DNA from: Rubritalea squalenifaciens DSM 18772
GTDB lineage: Bacteria > Verrucomicrobiota > Verrucomicrobiia > Verrucomicrobiales > Akkermansiaceae
Assembly (NCBI RefSeq): GCF_900141815.1
Contig: NZ_FQYR01000002.1
Coordinates: 845,091-909,090 of the forward strand
DNA: 64,000 nt
Direction of reading: 5' to 3'
Under the pieces are notes generated by a model. That model was not told where the DNA came from and ran no database searches. It was given only the letters and a program-made list of their open reading frames with translations. Shown piece after piece: positions 43,478-52,215 of this stretch (positions within the stretch are counted from its first letter, which is position 1; each line of letters starts with the position of its first letter). The translations under genes were made by a program, and so were the position numbers.

Positions 43478-46099
43478 TCAGGGAGCAGTGTAGGGCTCTG
43501 TGGTCACCAGTGATGGAGGATTGCTGGACTCGGAGGAAGACACTTTGGCTATCTGATCCAGATTGTTTATGATCGCTAGGGTGATGACGCCGGGGTTATC
43601 CGCAAAGTTGAGCGGGATCTCTACCCAGGTGTTGTCCTGGGTGCTGACGGTGGCGAGCAGGGTTCCCAGATCCGGTTTGTTCGTCCAGTTGAGAGTCTCT
43701 TGATTCCAGCTGGAATCATCTACCTGATAGATGGAAAGTGAAGTAGTAGCGACTTCGGAGTAGAGTCTCAGGATGGTGCTCACTTCTTCCCCAGACATTT
43801 GTGAGAGGTCGAACTTCAGATAGGCGATTCTGCTGTATGGGCCGTCAGGATCCGTGCGGAGATCGAAACGCTGCCAGTTGTATGGCGTTAGGGTTTCATT
43901 GTTATCGTAGACGAATGTGTCTTCAGATGGAGCGTAGTTGCTGCTCACGGTGCCAGAGAATGGTAGGTTGACCTCCTGTGCGGAGCCATCGGTGAGATTG
44001 ATGTTCGTGGTGAAACTTCTGCCTTCGTGCTCTACCGTGACTTCATACTCACCATGGAAGCCTCTGAAGCTCGCCATGCCGTCGGCATCGGAATCTGTGG
44101 AAGCTGCACTCGTGAAGCGGATCCGGTTCAGGTAGTACCAGACGAGGCCGTTCAGTTTTGGGTTTCCACTGGAGTCTAACAAGGCGCGCTCACTGTAGTC
44201 TTTGCCGAAATCCCAGGCGAAGAGGGAGGTGACCTTAGGGTGAGAAAGGTAGGCCGTCATGGTTTCAGCGGTCATTCTGGCCCGGGTGTATTCATTGGGC
44301 TCGAATACTCCAGGGGATGTCTTGATTTCGAATTCAGTGCCTACCAGTTTCATGTTGTAGGAAGAGAATTGGTCCAAGCGGTTGTAGAGTGTTTCCGGGT
44401 CTTCATGTCTCCATTTGTAGCGGGACTGGAAACCGATGGCTGTGATAGCTGCGCCGTTATTCACGAGATAGTCCAGACGCTCTTTGTAGGCCGCGATTCG
44501 GCTCTCTTCTTTGCAGGAAATGATCTGGTAGTCGTTGAGTAATAGATCAGCATTTGGGTCGACCATGTTCTGCTGGGCTAGTGAGAACCAGCGAATCATT
44601 TCGGCATCGCCAAAGATATTCTGGAGACGTTGGTTAGAGAGAATCTCATTCAGGACGTCCCACTCGTACACATCCCAGGTCGCGGCCCAGGTGGTAATCT
44701 CATTATCGACTAGAGTGCGAAGCTCAGCAGTGAGGGTGGCGATCTCTGTGGGGTCTTCGCTTTGCTCGATGGCAGTGGTCTTGGCTTCGACCTCGGCACT
44801 GAGGTGGTTGCCACCAGGCCAGAGAAGCAAGTGGCCGCGCACCGGTACATCATTTTGCTGGCACCACTGGAAGAAGTCAGGAAGGTATTGTTCATTGCCA
44901 GCACTGAGCTTGGGTTTCAGGCCGTTCATCAGGCCTACCGCATCGAAGTAAGTTTTGATCTTATCTTTGTATGCCTGACCGTTCAGTCCGTCGGTGTTAG
45001 CACCGGCGAAATGTTTTAGGCTAAGTACACCGCCAAAACGAAACTGGCGTTTCTTCAAGCTTGCGCTGACTGAGGCTCCGGTAAGTGGAACTCCATTTGA
45101 ATCCAGCAAGTTCAGTGAGAAGTCGGACTTACGGTGTTGTTCGATCCTTGCATTGGATTGATTCAGTCGGGAGCTGTCGGCAGGTGGGGGATTGACTGCC
45201 CAGATGAGATCCAGTTCTTGGTCTAGGCTAAGATCAATCCCCAGATCGCCTTCCAGCTTGTCCAGTTCCGCGCTGGGGAGAAGGAATGAGTAGCCGCGCA
45301 GATAGAGGGTGACGGTCACTGGTGCCGAGTCCAGGTAGCCGTCATTTGCTACGTAGGTGAATGAATCTACCCCGAACTCTCCTGGAGTGGGGGTGTAAAC
45401 AAAAGATCCGTCTGCATTGAGTGTGACGCTGCCTCGGGTAGGCGCGGATTGCAGCTTGGCTGTGAGTGTGTCACCATTCGGGTCTTGGTCATTGCTGAGT
45501 ACACCGGAGCCGGAAATCGTGCGGTCTGTGTCGTGGATGACGTAGAACTCGTCATCACTGCCATTGGGTGCCACATTGCTGTCATCATAGGTGATGTGCA
45601 GGATGGGTTGAAAGTTGGTTTCACGACTACTGATATCGATGTTGCCTTTGTCCCCGTAAAGCAGGGCCAGGCTGTGTACTCCGGAGCTGTTGACAAGGGA
45701 GCTGACGTCGAATGTGTTGTAGGCATTCGCAATGAGAGCACCAGAGGTAGCAGCTGTCAGGGTGTGGTCGGGCTTGAGGTCCCAGTTGAGGGTGTTTTCC
45801 TGCCAAGAGTCGTCGTCAACGTTATGGATACCGATCTGGCTGGCAGCATTCATGGCATAGAGCTGGAGCTCAGCAGAGAGAATGGCACCGGGCAGCTCAG
45901 GAACCTCAAATTTGAGGAATGCAATCTTGTTGCCGGAGCGGAGTGTAAGGTCGATGCTTTCCCCGTAGTTTTTATTCGAACGCGAAGCGTTCGCGTAGGA
46001 GTCTGCTAGAGCGTTGAGGTTCATCGTGCTCTGGGCGTAGAGCGGTAGTGTGAGACTAGTACTTAAAAGTGCTAGTTGTGTGATCGAGCGGAAGCACAT
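43478..46099 (-). CDS. multidomain exported GH10 endo-xylanase (short paralogue)
   Basis: An 873-residue secreted protein with the same layout as its neighbour: signal peptide (1-22), CBM96-like domain, cadherin-like repeat, GH10 domain with E485 and E589 at identical positions, and second CBM96-like domain. It ends there, without the TSP3-like and C-terminal parts. Residues 1-600 align to the neighbour without a gap; segment 476-504 is identical. Both probably act on xylan or a related beta-1,4-linked polysaccharide outside the cell. Confidence 0.88.
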   Translation of the reverse strand: MCFRSITQLALLSTSLTLPLYAQSTMNLNALADSYANASRSNKNYGESIDLTLRSGNKIAFLKFEVPELPGAILSAELQLYAMNAASQIGIHNVDDDSWQENTLNWDLKPDHTLTAATSGALIANAYNTFDVSSLVNSSGVHSLALLYGDKGNIDISSRETNFQPILHITYDDSNVAPNGSDDEFYVIHDTDRTISGSGVLSNDQDPNGDTLTAKLQSAPTRGSVTLNADGSFVYTPTPGEFGVDSFTYVANDGYLDSAPVTVTLYLRGYSFLLPSAELDKLEGDLGIDLSLDQELDLIWAVNPPPADSSRLNQSNARIEQHRKSDFSLNLLDSNGVPLTGASVSASLKKRQFRFGGVLSLKHFAGANTDGLNGQAYKDKIKTYFDAVGLMNGLKPKLSAGNEQYLPDFFQWCQQNDVPVRGHLLLWPGGNHLSAEVEAKTTAIEQSEDPTEIATLTAELRTLVDNEITTWAATWDVYEWDVLNEILSNQRLQNIFGDAEMIRWFSLAQQNMVDPNADLLLNDYQIISCKEESRIAAYKERLDYLVNNGAAITAIGFQSRYKWRHEDPETLYNRLDQFSSYNMKLVGTEFEIKTSPGVFEPNEYTRARMTAETMTAYLSHPKVTSLFAWDFGKDYSERALLDSSGNPKLNGLVWYYLNRIRFTSAASTDSDADGMASFRGFHGEYEVTVEHEGRSFTTNINLTDGSAQEVNLPFSGTVSSNYAPSEDTFVYDNNETLTPYNWQRFDLRTDPDGPYSRIAYLKFDLSQMSGEEVSTILRLYSEVATTSLSIYQVDDSSWNQETLNWTNKPDLGTLLATVSTQDNTWVEIPLNFADNPGVITLAIINNLDQIAKVSSSESSNPPSLVTTEPYTAP

Positions 46100-46246
46100 A
46101 ATAGGTTTATGGTTTGGGTTTATGATAGTGTGAGTATCGGGGGATTAATGGTTTTAATCGAAAAGATGAATGCTGTTGGAGTCTGGAGGGGTGTTGTTTT
46201 CGCAATCAAATTTGTGCTCAAGCGCCCTGATAGAATGAGTTAGACA

Positions 46247-46282
46247 AAACGAAGAAAGCCCGCTCTCCGGGGAGAACGGGCT
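46247..46282 (-). terminator. second terminator-like hairpin before GH10
   Basis: AGCCCG/CGGGCT outer stem and TCTCC/GGAGA inner stem (46257-46282). It is followed on the minus strand by a mixed T-rich stretch, so it is weaker than others in the window. Confidence 0.55.
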
Positions 46283-46451
46283 CTAGGTCAGGGGTGGGGT
46301 AAACCTGATTATAATGTGATCTCAGACCACAGAGTATGATAACTCTCGTGATATAAGATCGGGTTATAGAAATAAATATTGCATAGAATACACCATGGTT
46401 CCGATTGGCATGTAAAGCAGGTTTTTCTCTCGGTCGTTTGAATTGGCTGCC

Positions 46452-46487
46452 AAAAAGAAGGCGCCAATCTCGTCTGAGACAGGCGCC
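46452..46487 (-). terminator. terminator after the beta-propeller-like gene
   Basis: GGCGCC/GGCGCC arms (46460-46465 and 46482-46487) followed by TTCTTTTT on the minus strand, about 60 bases past the stop at 46549. Confidence 0.72.
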
Positions 46488-46548
46488 ACAAGGAATTCTG
46501 GGCTTCTGGGGTAGTTGTAATTTTTTTGCATTTCCACCCTCAAAGGGC

Positions 46549-47718
46549 TCACATCCACCTCACTTCGTCTGCAATTCCGTCCGTCTTGAGGAGTGTCTGG
46601 GTCTTGCCTCCGATGATGGAGAGGATCTTGCGCCCGTCAGAGGCCAGAATGGCGCCATCGTGCCTGACGTCGAAGTCAAGCAGGGCTGTCTTGAGCACCT
46701 GTTCGCTTCCATCCTTGAGACGTTTGATGAGTTTCCAGGAATGGGGGACAATCGATGCCTCATCCTCACCTTTAGGGGATTTGGTTTTGCTGAGGTCGAC
46801 CATCACGCCTTTGATGTTCTTCCATTTCTGGGGCTGCTGGGGTTTGTCCTCAGGTCCCAAATTGGCCAAAGGCTTTTTCCTGGTGAGCTTGGAAATGCTG
46901 TCGACTACCAGATAAGCGGTCTTGGCGATTCTGAATGGAATGAGAATGGTCTCCAGAGCCACTTTGTGGAGAGGGAGTTTGCGGTTAGAGTTCTCCATCG
47001 GGCGGCGGATGAAATACAAATTGCCCTCGGCGTCAGTCTGCGGAGCTAGCAGATCGTGCTCGGCATCTTCTAGCAGGGTTTGGTGTTCACCGGTTTTGAC
47101 GCAGATCTGCTCGATACTGCTGGGTGTCCTGCCTGCGTAGTAGCCATCTTCATCTCGCCCGATACCACTGCTCTGGTAGAGAATGGAGGTGCCGTGCTCT
47201 TGGTCCCAGCTAGGGCTGGAGTCAAAGACGTCTCCATCCGTTAGGATCTTGTAGTCAAACTTGTGGTTAGACATGACCACGATGTGGGCATTGTCCTTGT
47301 TCCGGAGAGAAGCCGCAATGTACTTGGACTTGGGGTGGTGGCGGATCTCGGCAATGTCGATCTGGTCCTTGTGAAAGATCCGGTGCTCCTCGTCGCTATT
47401 GAGGTCTTTTTTGAAAAGCCCGCTGACGTTAGGGAGGCTGAGTACGTAGTAAACCTCGCCTACAGCTTTGGCACGAGAGATCGATTCGAACTTCGGAGTG
47501 TAGTGCTCCCAGCTGTTGTTAGCCTTCCAAGCGGTGGCGGACATACCGAAGGGAGTATTGTCCGAGGATTGTTTCCAAGAATTCTTCTGAATGCTCTGCT
47601 GGGCTACAGCTTCAGCATTCTGCGCAAACTGGCTTTGAACCTCGGTAGTGAGGTTGTCGCCATTGGCATAAAAAAATTTGCCTCCAGATTTGTAAATCCA
47701 CTCCGGTTTTCCAGACAT
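46549..47718 (-). CDS. probable PD40/WD40-like propeller protein, function unknown
   Basis: A 389-residue protein without an obvious signal peptide. Repeating units of the type KSKYIAASLRNKDNAHIVVMS, DSSPSWDQEHGTSILYQS, LLAPQTDAEGNLYFIRRP and DFDVRHDGAILASDGRKI suggest a TolB/PD40-like beta propeller. A hydrophobic segment around 245-270 (LETILIPFRIAKTAYLVVDSI) may contact the membrane. No family was assigned. It is 36 bases after the Gfo/Idh/MocA gene on the same strand, so co-transcription is likely. Confidence 0.65.
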   Translation of the reverse strand: MSGKPEWIYKSGGKFFYANGDNLTTEVQSQFAQNAEAVAQQSIQKNSWKQSSDNTPFGMSATAWKANNSWEHYTPKFESISRAKAVGEVYYVLSLPNVSGLFKKDLNSDEEHRIFHKDQIDIAEIRHHPKSKYIAASLRNKDNAHIVVMSNHKFDYKILTDGDVFDSSPSWDQEHGTSILYQSSGIGRDEDGYYAGRTPSSIEQICVKTGEHQTLLEDAEHDLLAPQTDAEGNLYFIRRPMENSNRKLPLHKVALETILIPFRIAKTAYLVVDSISKLTRKKPLANLGPEDKPQQPQKWKNIKGVMVDLSKTKSPKGEDEASIVPHSWKLIKRLKDGSEQVLKTALLDFDVRHDGAILASDGRKILSIIGGKTQTLLKTDGIADEVRWM

Positions 47719-47754
47719 GACCTACAATTTCTGGAGGCAGTTGATTCTGCAAGC

Positions 47755-48822
47755 CTACAGATGAACAATCTCACCAGTGCGGAATGACTTGTCCGCAGCG
47801 GCTACGATCTTCATGGAGTTGATTGCATCGTCCATGTGATCGGTTAGATCGATGTTTTCCTGGATGGCTTTGAGGAAGTATTCCTGCTCACGGTGGCAAA
47901 GGCCGTCGTGATCTGGCTCATCGCCAGTCTCTACCCATTCGTCCTTTTTGACGAACTGGTTGTTCTCGTCGAGTTCGGAGAAGTGGCGGCGCAGGGTATT
48001 CGTCTTGGTGTGCGCGTCCACGTCTGCAGAGGCACCTTCGCCGGCGGCATCCTTGGCTTCGATAGTGACACAGCCGTTAGGTCCAACCACGTCTTTCACG
48101 AAGAAAGCGGTTTCGGACATCATTGGGCCCCAGCCAGCTTCGTACCAACCTACAGAACCGTCTTCGAAGGTGACCTGGAGGTGGCCGTAGTTGATCTTGC
48201 CCTCAGGAAGCTCGTCGGTGAGACGTGCACCGAGACCAGCTACGCGGACTGGCTTGGAGCGTGTCATCTGACACATCACGTCCACGTAGTGAACACCGCA
48301 GTCCACGATCGGAGAGATGGAGGACATGAGGTTCTTGTGGGTGTTCCAGTTGTCGCCGAAAGACTGCTGGTTGAGGTTCATGCGCATGACGAGCGGCTTG
48401 CCAAGGTCATGGGACATCTCGATGAATTTCTGCCAGGATGGATGGTGGCGGAGAATGTAGCCGATTACCAGCTTGCGGCCGTTTGCCTTGGCTGATTCGA
48501 CGATTTCCTCGGCTTCTTCCACGGTCTCAGCGAGTGGCTTCTCGATGAAGACATCGCAGCCAGCCTCGAAGGCTGCCTTGGCATAAGGAGCGTGCGTGTC
48601 TGGGTAAGTGGAGATGGAGACGGCGTCTGGCTTGGTTTCCTCCAGAGCTTTATAGAAGTCGTCGTAGAGGGCGTAGCCGCCACCGAGTTCGTCATTAAGC
48701 TTTTCACGGGAACCTGCAGAGCGGGTGCAGATGCCAACGATTTCGAATTCAGGGATATTGTGGTAGGCGAGTGCGTGTGAGCGGCCCATGTGGCCGGCGC
48801 CGGCGCAGAGGATCTTAATCAT
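47755..48822 (-). CDS. Gfo/Idh/MocA family oxidoreductase (cytoplasmic)
   Basis: A 355-residue NAD(P)-dependent oxidoreductase with a Rossmann start (KILCAGAGHMGRSHALAY), the EKP motif in DVFIEKPLAETVEEAEE, then RHHPSWQKF and the C-terminal substrate domain with DCGVHYVDVM. Members oxidise sugars or cyclitols. The substrate is unknown. A Tat-type family member is just upstream and a NupG-like transporter beyond it, which suggests sugar or nucleoside-derived substrates. Confidence 0.87.
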   Translation of the reverse strand: MIKILCAGAGHMGRSHALAYHNIPEFEIVGICTRSAGSREKLNDELGGGYALYDDFYKALEETKPDAVSISTYPDTHAPYAKAAFEAGCDVFIEKPLAETVEEAEEIVESAKANGRKLVIGYILRHHPSWQKFIEMSHDLGKPLVMRMNLNQQSFGDNWNTHKNLMSSISPIVDCGVHYVDVMCQMTRSKPVRVAGLGARLTDELPEGKINYGHLQVTFEDGSVGWYEAGWGPMMSETAFFVKDVVGPNGCVTIEAKDAAGEGASADVDAHTKTNTLRRHFSELDENNQFVKKDEWVETGDEPDHDGLCHREQEYFLKAIQENIDLTDHMDDAINSMKIVAAADKSFRTGEIVHL

Positions 48823-48900
48823 ATTCGTGTGGTTACAGTTTGAGTGCTGGTGAATTCATAAGTGGGGGGGAGTCGGGGGGCAAGGGTGGATGGTGCCCTA

Positions 48901-50190
48901 TTAGCCTTTGATGAGGCTGCGGTGATCCCATTTGGGGCGATCCGGCTGATGGATGAGTGAGTTAGCCAGCTTGCTGTTGGTGATTTCCATTTTCTTTGGA
49001 TCAAAAGTGATGTTGGTATTGGTGCGGTGGGCGATCTTGCCGAGGTTGACCAAGGTGCAGGAGTTGAAGCCGTTGTTCTGGTTCAGAGCGAAGAGCTTCT
49101 TCTCGCGGATGGCCTGGTGGAAATCGGTGACCTGTGCTGGAGGGTCGGGGAGTTGGGCGACCTTTTTCTCGAAGTCTGGGATGTCCGACTTGAAGCCTCT
49201 GAAGATTTTCCCTTTGGAACCTTCGATGAAGGCGGCGTTCTTGTCCTTGTTTGCGCCATCCAGTACGATGGTTGTTCCGTCTGCGTACTTGTAGGTGATG
49301 CGGCGCCAGCTGCCGACTGCATCGGTATCCTGTGGGTCGGCATCGATTTCCACGGAAACAGGAAGCTCATCGTCCTTGCCGAGGATATACTGAACGGGAT
49401 CGAGGTAGTGCTGCCCCATGTCTCCCAGTCCGCCACCATCGTAGTCCCAGTAGCCGCGGAAGGTGCCGTGGGTTCTGTGGCGGGAGTACGGGCGGTACGG
49501 TGCAGGTCCAAGCCAGGAGTCGTAATCCAGTACCTCAGGCACCTCCATGATGGGAAGTTCGGTCTTGCCCACCCAGTTGAATTTCCAGTTGAAGCCGGTG
49601 ACCCCACTGAGGGTGACCTTGAGTGGTCCGTCTCCAAGCATGCCGCTGGCCACGACCTTGCGGACGTCCCGGGCGAGGACATTGGAGCCATAAAATTTGC
49701 TCTTGAAGCGGAACCAAGTGTTCAGGCGGAAGGCGGTCTGGTTCTTGTTGATCAGGTCGCGCATGGCCATGCCTTCACCGATGGTACGGCTCATCGGCTT
49801 CTCGCCCCAGACGGCCTTGCCGGCATTGGAGGAAGCCATCGCCATGTAGGCATGCCAGTGAGGCGGGGTGGCTACGTGAATGATGTCGATGTCCTTGCGC
49901 TCGAGAATCTCGCGGAAGTCGTGATAGCCTTTGACTTCTTTGTTGCCCTTGCCCTGAACCTCTTTCATGCGGCCAGCGAGACGGGAAGAATCCACATCAC
50001 AGAGAGCGAGCAAGCGGCCCGGACGGCCCAGGTGATTGGTACAGATGCCGCCGCAGCCGATGATGGCGCGGGTGAGTTCCTCGGATGGTGGTGTCTGGCC
50101 TGAGAGTCCAAGAACGCGGCTTGGAACAATCGATACAGTGGCTAGTGTGGCGAGTTTGCCGAGTGCTTGGCGGCGGTTGATTTCAGTCAT
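48901..50190 (-). CDS. Gfo/Idh/MocA family oxidoreductase with a Tat signal
   Basis: A 429-residue protein. The N-terminus MTEINRRQALGKLATLATVSIV is a twin-arginine signal (RRQAL). A Rossmann domain (RAIIGCGGICTNHLGR) and the EKP motif (GKAVWGEKPMSRTI) follow, then a C-terminal domain with DMGQHYLDPVQYI. It is presumably exported folded with its cofactor to the periplasm, common in Verrucomicrobia and Planctomycetes. The ATG at 50190 is chosen for the Tat signal. Confidence 0.88.
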   Translation of the reverse strand: MTEINRRQALGKLATLATVSIVPSRVLGLSGQTPPSEELTRAIIGCGGICTNHLGRPGRLLALCDVDSSRLAGRMKEVQGKGNKEVKGYHDFREILERKDIDIIHVATPPHWHAYMAMASSNAGKAVWGEKPMSRTIGEGMAMRDLINKNQTAFRLNTWFRFKSKFYGSNVLARDVRKVVASGMLGDGPLKVTLSGVTGFNWKFNWVGKTELPIMEVPEVLDYDSWLGPAPYRPYSRHRTHGTFRGYWDYDGGGLGDMGQHYLDPVQYILGKDDELPVSVEIDADPQDTDAVGSWRRITYKYADGTTIVLDGANKDKNAAFIEGSKGKIFRGFKSDIPDFEKKVAQLPDPPAQVTDFHQAIREKKLFALNQNNGFNSCTLVNLGKIAHRTNTNITFDPKKMEITNSKLANSLIHQPDRPKWDHRSLIKG

Positions 50191-50303
50191 GAGCTTAATT
50201 CGTCGTTTTTTGGGTCCTTGCGTCCGTGAATGCGGCAAGCAATCACACAGCAGGGAGACGCCATCATATACCACGATCTTTCAGATCCTGACAGGATAAG
50301 AAA

Positions 50304-50334
50304 CAAAAACACCCGGCTAAGCAGCCGGGTGTTT
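50304..50334 (-). terminator. terminator after the MFS transporter
   Basis: A 12-bp stem (AAACACCCGGCT/AGCCGGGTGTTT; arms 50307-50318 and 50323-50334) with Ts on the minus strand, 31 bases past the stop. Confidence 0.9.
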
Positions 50335-50364
50335 GAAAGGTTTCGATTTTGTCTGTCCAGTGAC

Positions 50365-51825
50365 TTACATGGCAGACTCGGAATCCGGAGTCGCTGCCTC
50401 GGCGGCTTCTTCCAGATCCACATCGTCGGTCTTCACTTTGTCCCAGAAGAACATGAAGAAGAGAACCATGACTCCCAGAGCAAATGCTGCAGGAACATAC
50501 CAGAATTTGGCAAAGTCAATTACGCCGTCTGAGGTGCACATTCCAGTCCATTGACCAAAGAGCTGAGCTCCGATACCAAGACCGAGGCCTTGGGTAAGCA
50601 TCACAACGAGAGACTGGGCCTGATTGCGGATGGCTGGTGGTGCTTTCTTGTCGGTGTAGATCATGCCAGTGACGAAGAAGAAGTCATAGCAGATACCGTG
50701 GAGGAGAATACCAATGAAGATTGGCAGAGTTAGCATTGGGCCTTCCTGGCCGAATGCATAGCCCCAGAGACCATAACGTGCTACCCAGGCTGCCATGCCG
50801 ATAGTGAGCATCCATTTTACTCCAAGTCGGGCGAAGCAGAATGGCATGATGAGCATGAAGATGATCTCAGACATCTGGCCGGTACTCATGGCGCCTGTGG
50901 TGGAGCCGAAGAGAGTGACGCCCATTTCCCCGACATATCCGTAGCCCTTAGCGTAGTATCCAGCGAGTGGAATACAGATCAAGAAGCTGGCGAGAGCGAA
51001 TACGAAGAAGCTCTTGTTTTTGAGGAGGCCCCAAGCGTCTTTACCGACGATTTCGCCGACAGCGATTTTCTTACCTTTGGATGGAGGAGCTGTTTTTGGA
51101 AGGGTGAGGCAGTAGATGCCAAGTAGCGCAGAAGCAATGGCTGCAGCGGTGAAGATGTGCTGGGAATTGTCAGAGAATGAAATGCTAGCCATTACAGAAT
51201 TCAATTTTTCTGTAGCTGTTGCAATATCTGCCTGGATTCCACTTTCTGTAGCGGCTGCTAGGCCTTCTTTAGCTTCATTGACCAGTGCTTGTTCTCCTGT
51301 GAACATGCGTGATCCCCACATCACCCAGTTACCCACGATCCAGCCAATGGTGCCTAGTACGCGTACTATGGGGAACTGCTTCTCGGCATTGTCGAGGTGG
51401 CTGAAGGAGAGACTTGCTGTCAGGCCGAGAGTTGGCATGAAGCAGATCATGTAAGCCAACAAGCAGAGAATCATAGGATGGCTAAACTGACCAAGAAGTG
51501 AGTCTGGTGCTCCAGCAGAGGCTAGGCTTGGTGCGTAGTACAGTAGTGCTGCACCAATAAGGAAGAGGATTGAGAGAACTTTCTCTGTATTGAGGAATCG
51601 GTCAGCGATGAGTCCCAAGGTAAGTGGGGCTAGGATGGCTGCGATAGGGGCTACTGTATAGGCGGCCGCGTCGTAGGATCCACCTGCACCGATGGCAGTC
51701 ATGCCGTTTTGGTCAAGGAATCCCCAGAGGGCTACATACCATGCTCCCCAGATAAAGAACTGGAGGAACATCATGATCGATAACCGGATGACGGTTCCGG
51801 TAGAGCTGGCTTTAGCGTTACTCAT
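50365..51825 (-). CDS. NupG-like MFS nucleoside/sugar transporter
   Basis: A 486-residue protein with about twelve transmembrane helices. Near the N-terminus it has LSIMMFLQFFIWGAWYV, typical of nucleoside:H+ symporters (NupG/XapB). LGLIADRFL follows between helices 2 and 3, and GILLHGICYDFFFVTGMIYTDKKAP occurs late. An insert (about 178-220) between helices 6 and 7 is longer than in NupG. The C-terminus is acidic. It is upstream of two Gfo/Idh/MocA genes on the same strand, but separated by a terminator. Confidence 0.85.
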   Translation of the reverse strand: MSNAKASSTGTVIRLSIMMFLQFFIWGAWYVALWGFLDQNGMTAIGAGGSYDAAAYTVAPIAAILAPLTLGLIADRFLNTEKVLSILFLIGAALLYYAPSLASAGAPDSLLGQFSHPMILCLLAYMICFMPTLGLTASLSFSHLDNAEKQFPIVRVLGTIGWIVGNWVMWGSRMFTGEQALVNEAKEGLAAATESGIQADIATATEKLNSVMASISFSDNSQHIFTAAAIASALLGIYCLTLPKTAPPSKGKKIAVGEIVGKDAWGLLKNKSFFVFALASFLICIPLAGYYAKGYGYVGEMGVTLFGSTTGAMSTGQMSEIIFMLIMPFCFARLGVKWMLTIGMAAWVARYGLWGYAFGQEGPMLTLPIFIGILLHGICYDFFFVTGMIYTDKKAPPAIRNQAQSLVVMLTQGLGLGIGAQLFGQWTGMCTSDGVIDFAKFWYVPAAFALGVMVLFFMFFWDKVKTDDVDLEEAAEAATPDSESAM

Positions 51826-52215
51826 AGTTAGGTTAAGTATAGTTGATTAATAGCGTTGTAAGAGTACGTGCGCGTTAGGGCATCATTTCATAAAGGACAT
51901 TGTTAGCCATGGGAAGAGTGAATTTTGACGATGACTAGCTAAAAAGTGTGCAGGTCATCGTGACAGCTTGTCCGCTTATTCTGTGTCACTATGGCGCGCT
52001 ACTGTGTCGCGCTGGCGTGTCATTTTGTCCCTTTTGAGGGGTGTTTGAAGGAGCGTGCTGTTACGGGTTCCATTGTGTTTTGTTGATATAGAGAGGGTTG
52101 GTTCTTTGCTTGGGCGGGTGGCATGAAACCTGCGTTAGTAAATGGTAAGAACGCGCCTGCGCGCGCCAAAGGCATGCAGGCTGATATTTAACCTCAATAG
52201 AAAGAAACAAAGATT
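51826..52215. other. intergenic region upstream of dnaK
   Basis: A 390-base gap with no gene. No CIRCE operator (TTAGCACTC-N9-GAGTGCTAA) and no clear sigma-32 pair were found. A sigma-54-like element is at 52119-52134. The last 20 bases before dnaK are A-rich without a Shine-Dalgarno. Confidence 0.5.
52119..52134 (+). promoter_or_regulatory. sigma-54-like -24/-12 element upstream of dnaK
   Basis: TGGCATGAAACCTGCG has GG (52120-52121) and GC (52132-52133) exactly 12 bases apart and resembles the consensus TGGCACG-N4-TTGCW with mismatches. It is 82 bases before the dnaK ATG. Neither an rpoN gene nor an enhancer-binding site is visible. Confidence 0.3.

Larger units (their letters stand above)
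46100..46548. other. intergenic stretch before the GH10 genes
   Basis: About 450 bases with no convincing gene. It holds two minus-strand terminator-like hairpins 170 bases apart (46452-46487 and 46247-46282). The AT-rich stretch next to 46100 should contain the GH10 promoter. Confidence 0.5.

Noticed and set aside
46364-46531. Small minus-strand frame (55 codons) after the propeller-like gene, with a fair GAGGGTGG before its ATG
   Set aside because: It runs through the GGCGCC terminator hairpin and has no recognised family; plausible enough to note but not to list as a gene.
51969-52029. Repeated TGTC/GTGTC words upstream of dnaK
   Set aside because: Spacing is irregular (15, 21, 13 and 8 bases), so no array or operator can be supported.
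51826-52215. CIRCE operator or sigma-32 promoter before dnaK
   Set aside because: No inverted TTAGCACTC pair; the nearest TTTGAA/CCATT combination (around 52045-52075) has the wrong spacing.
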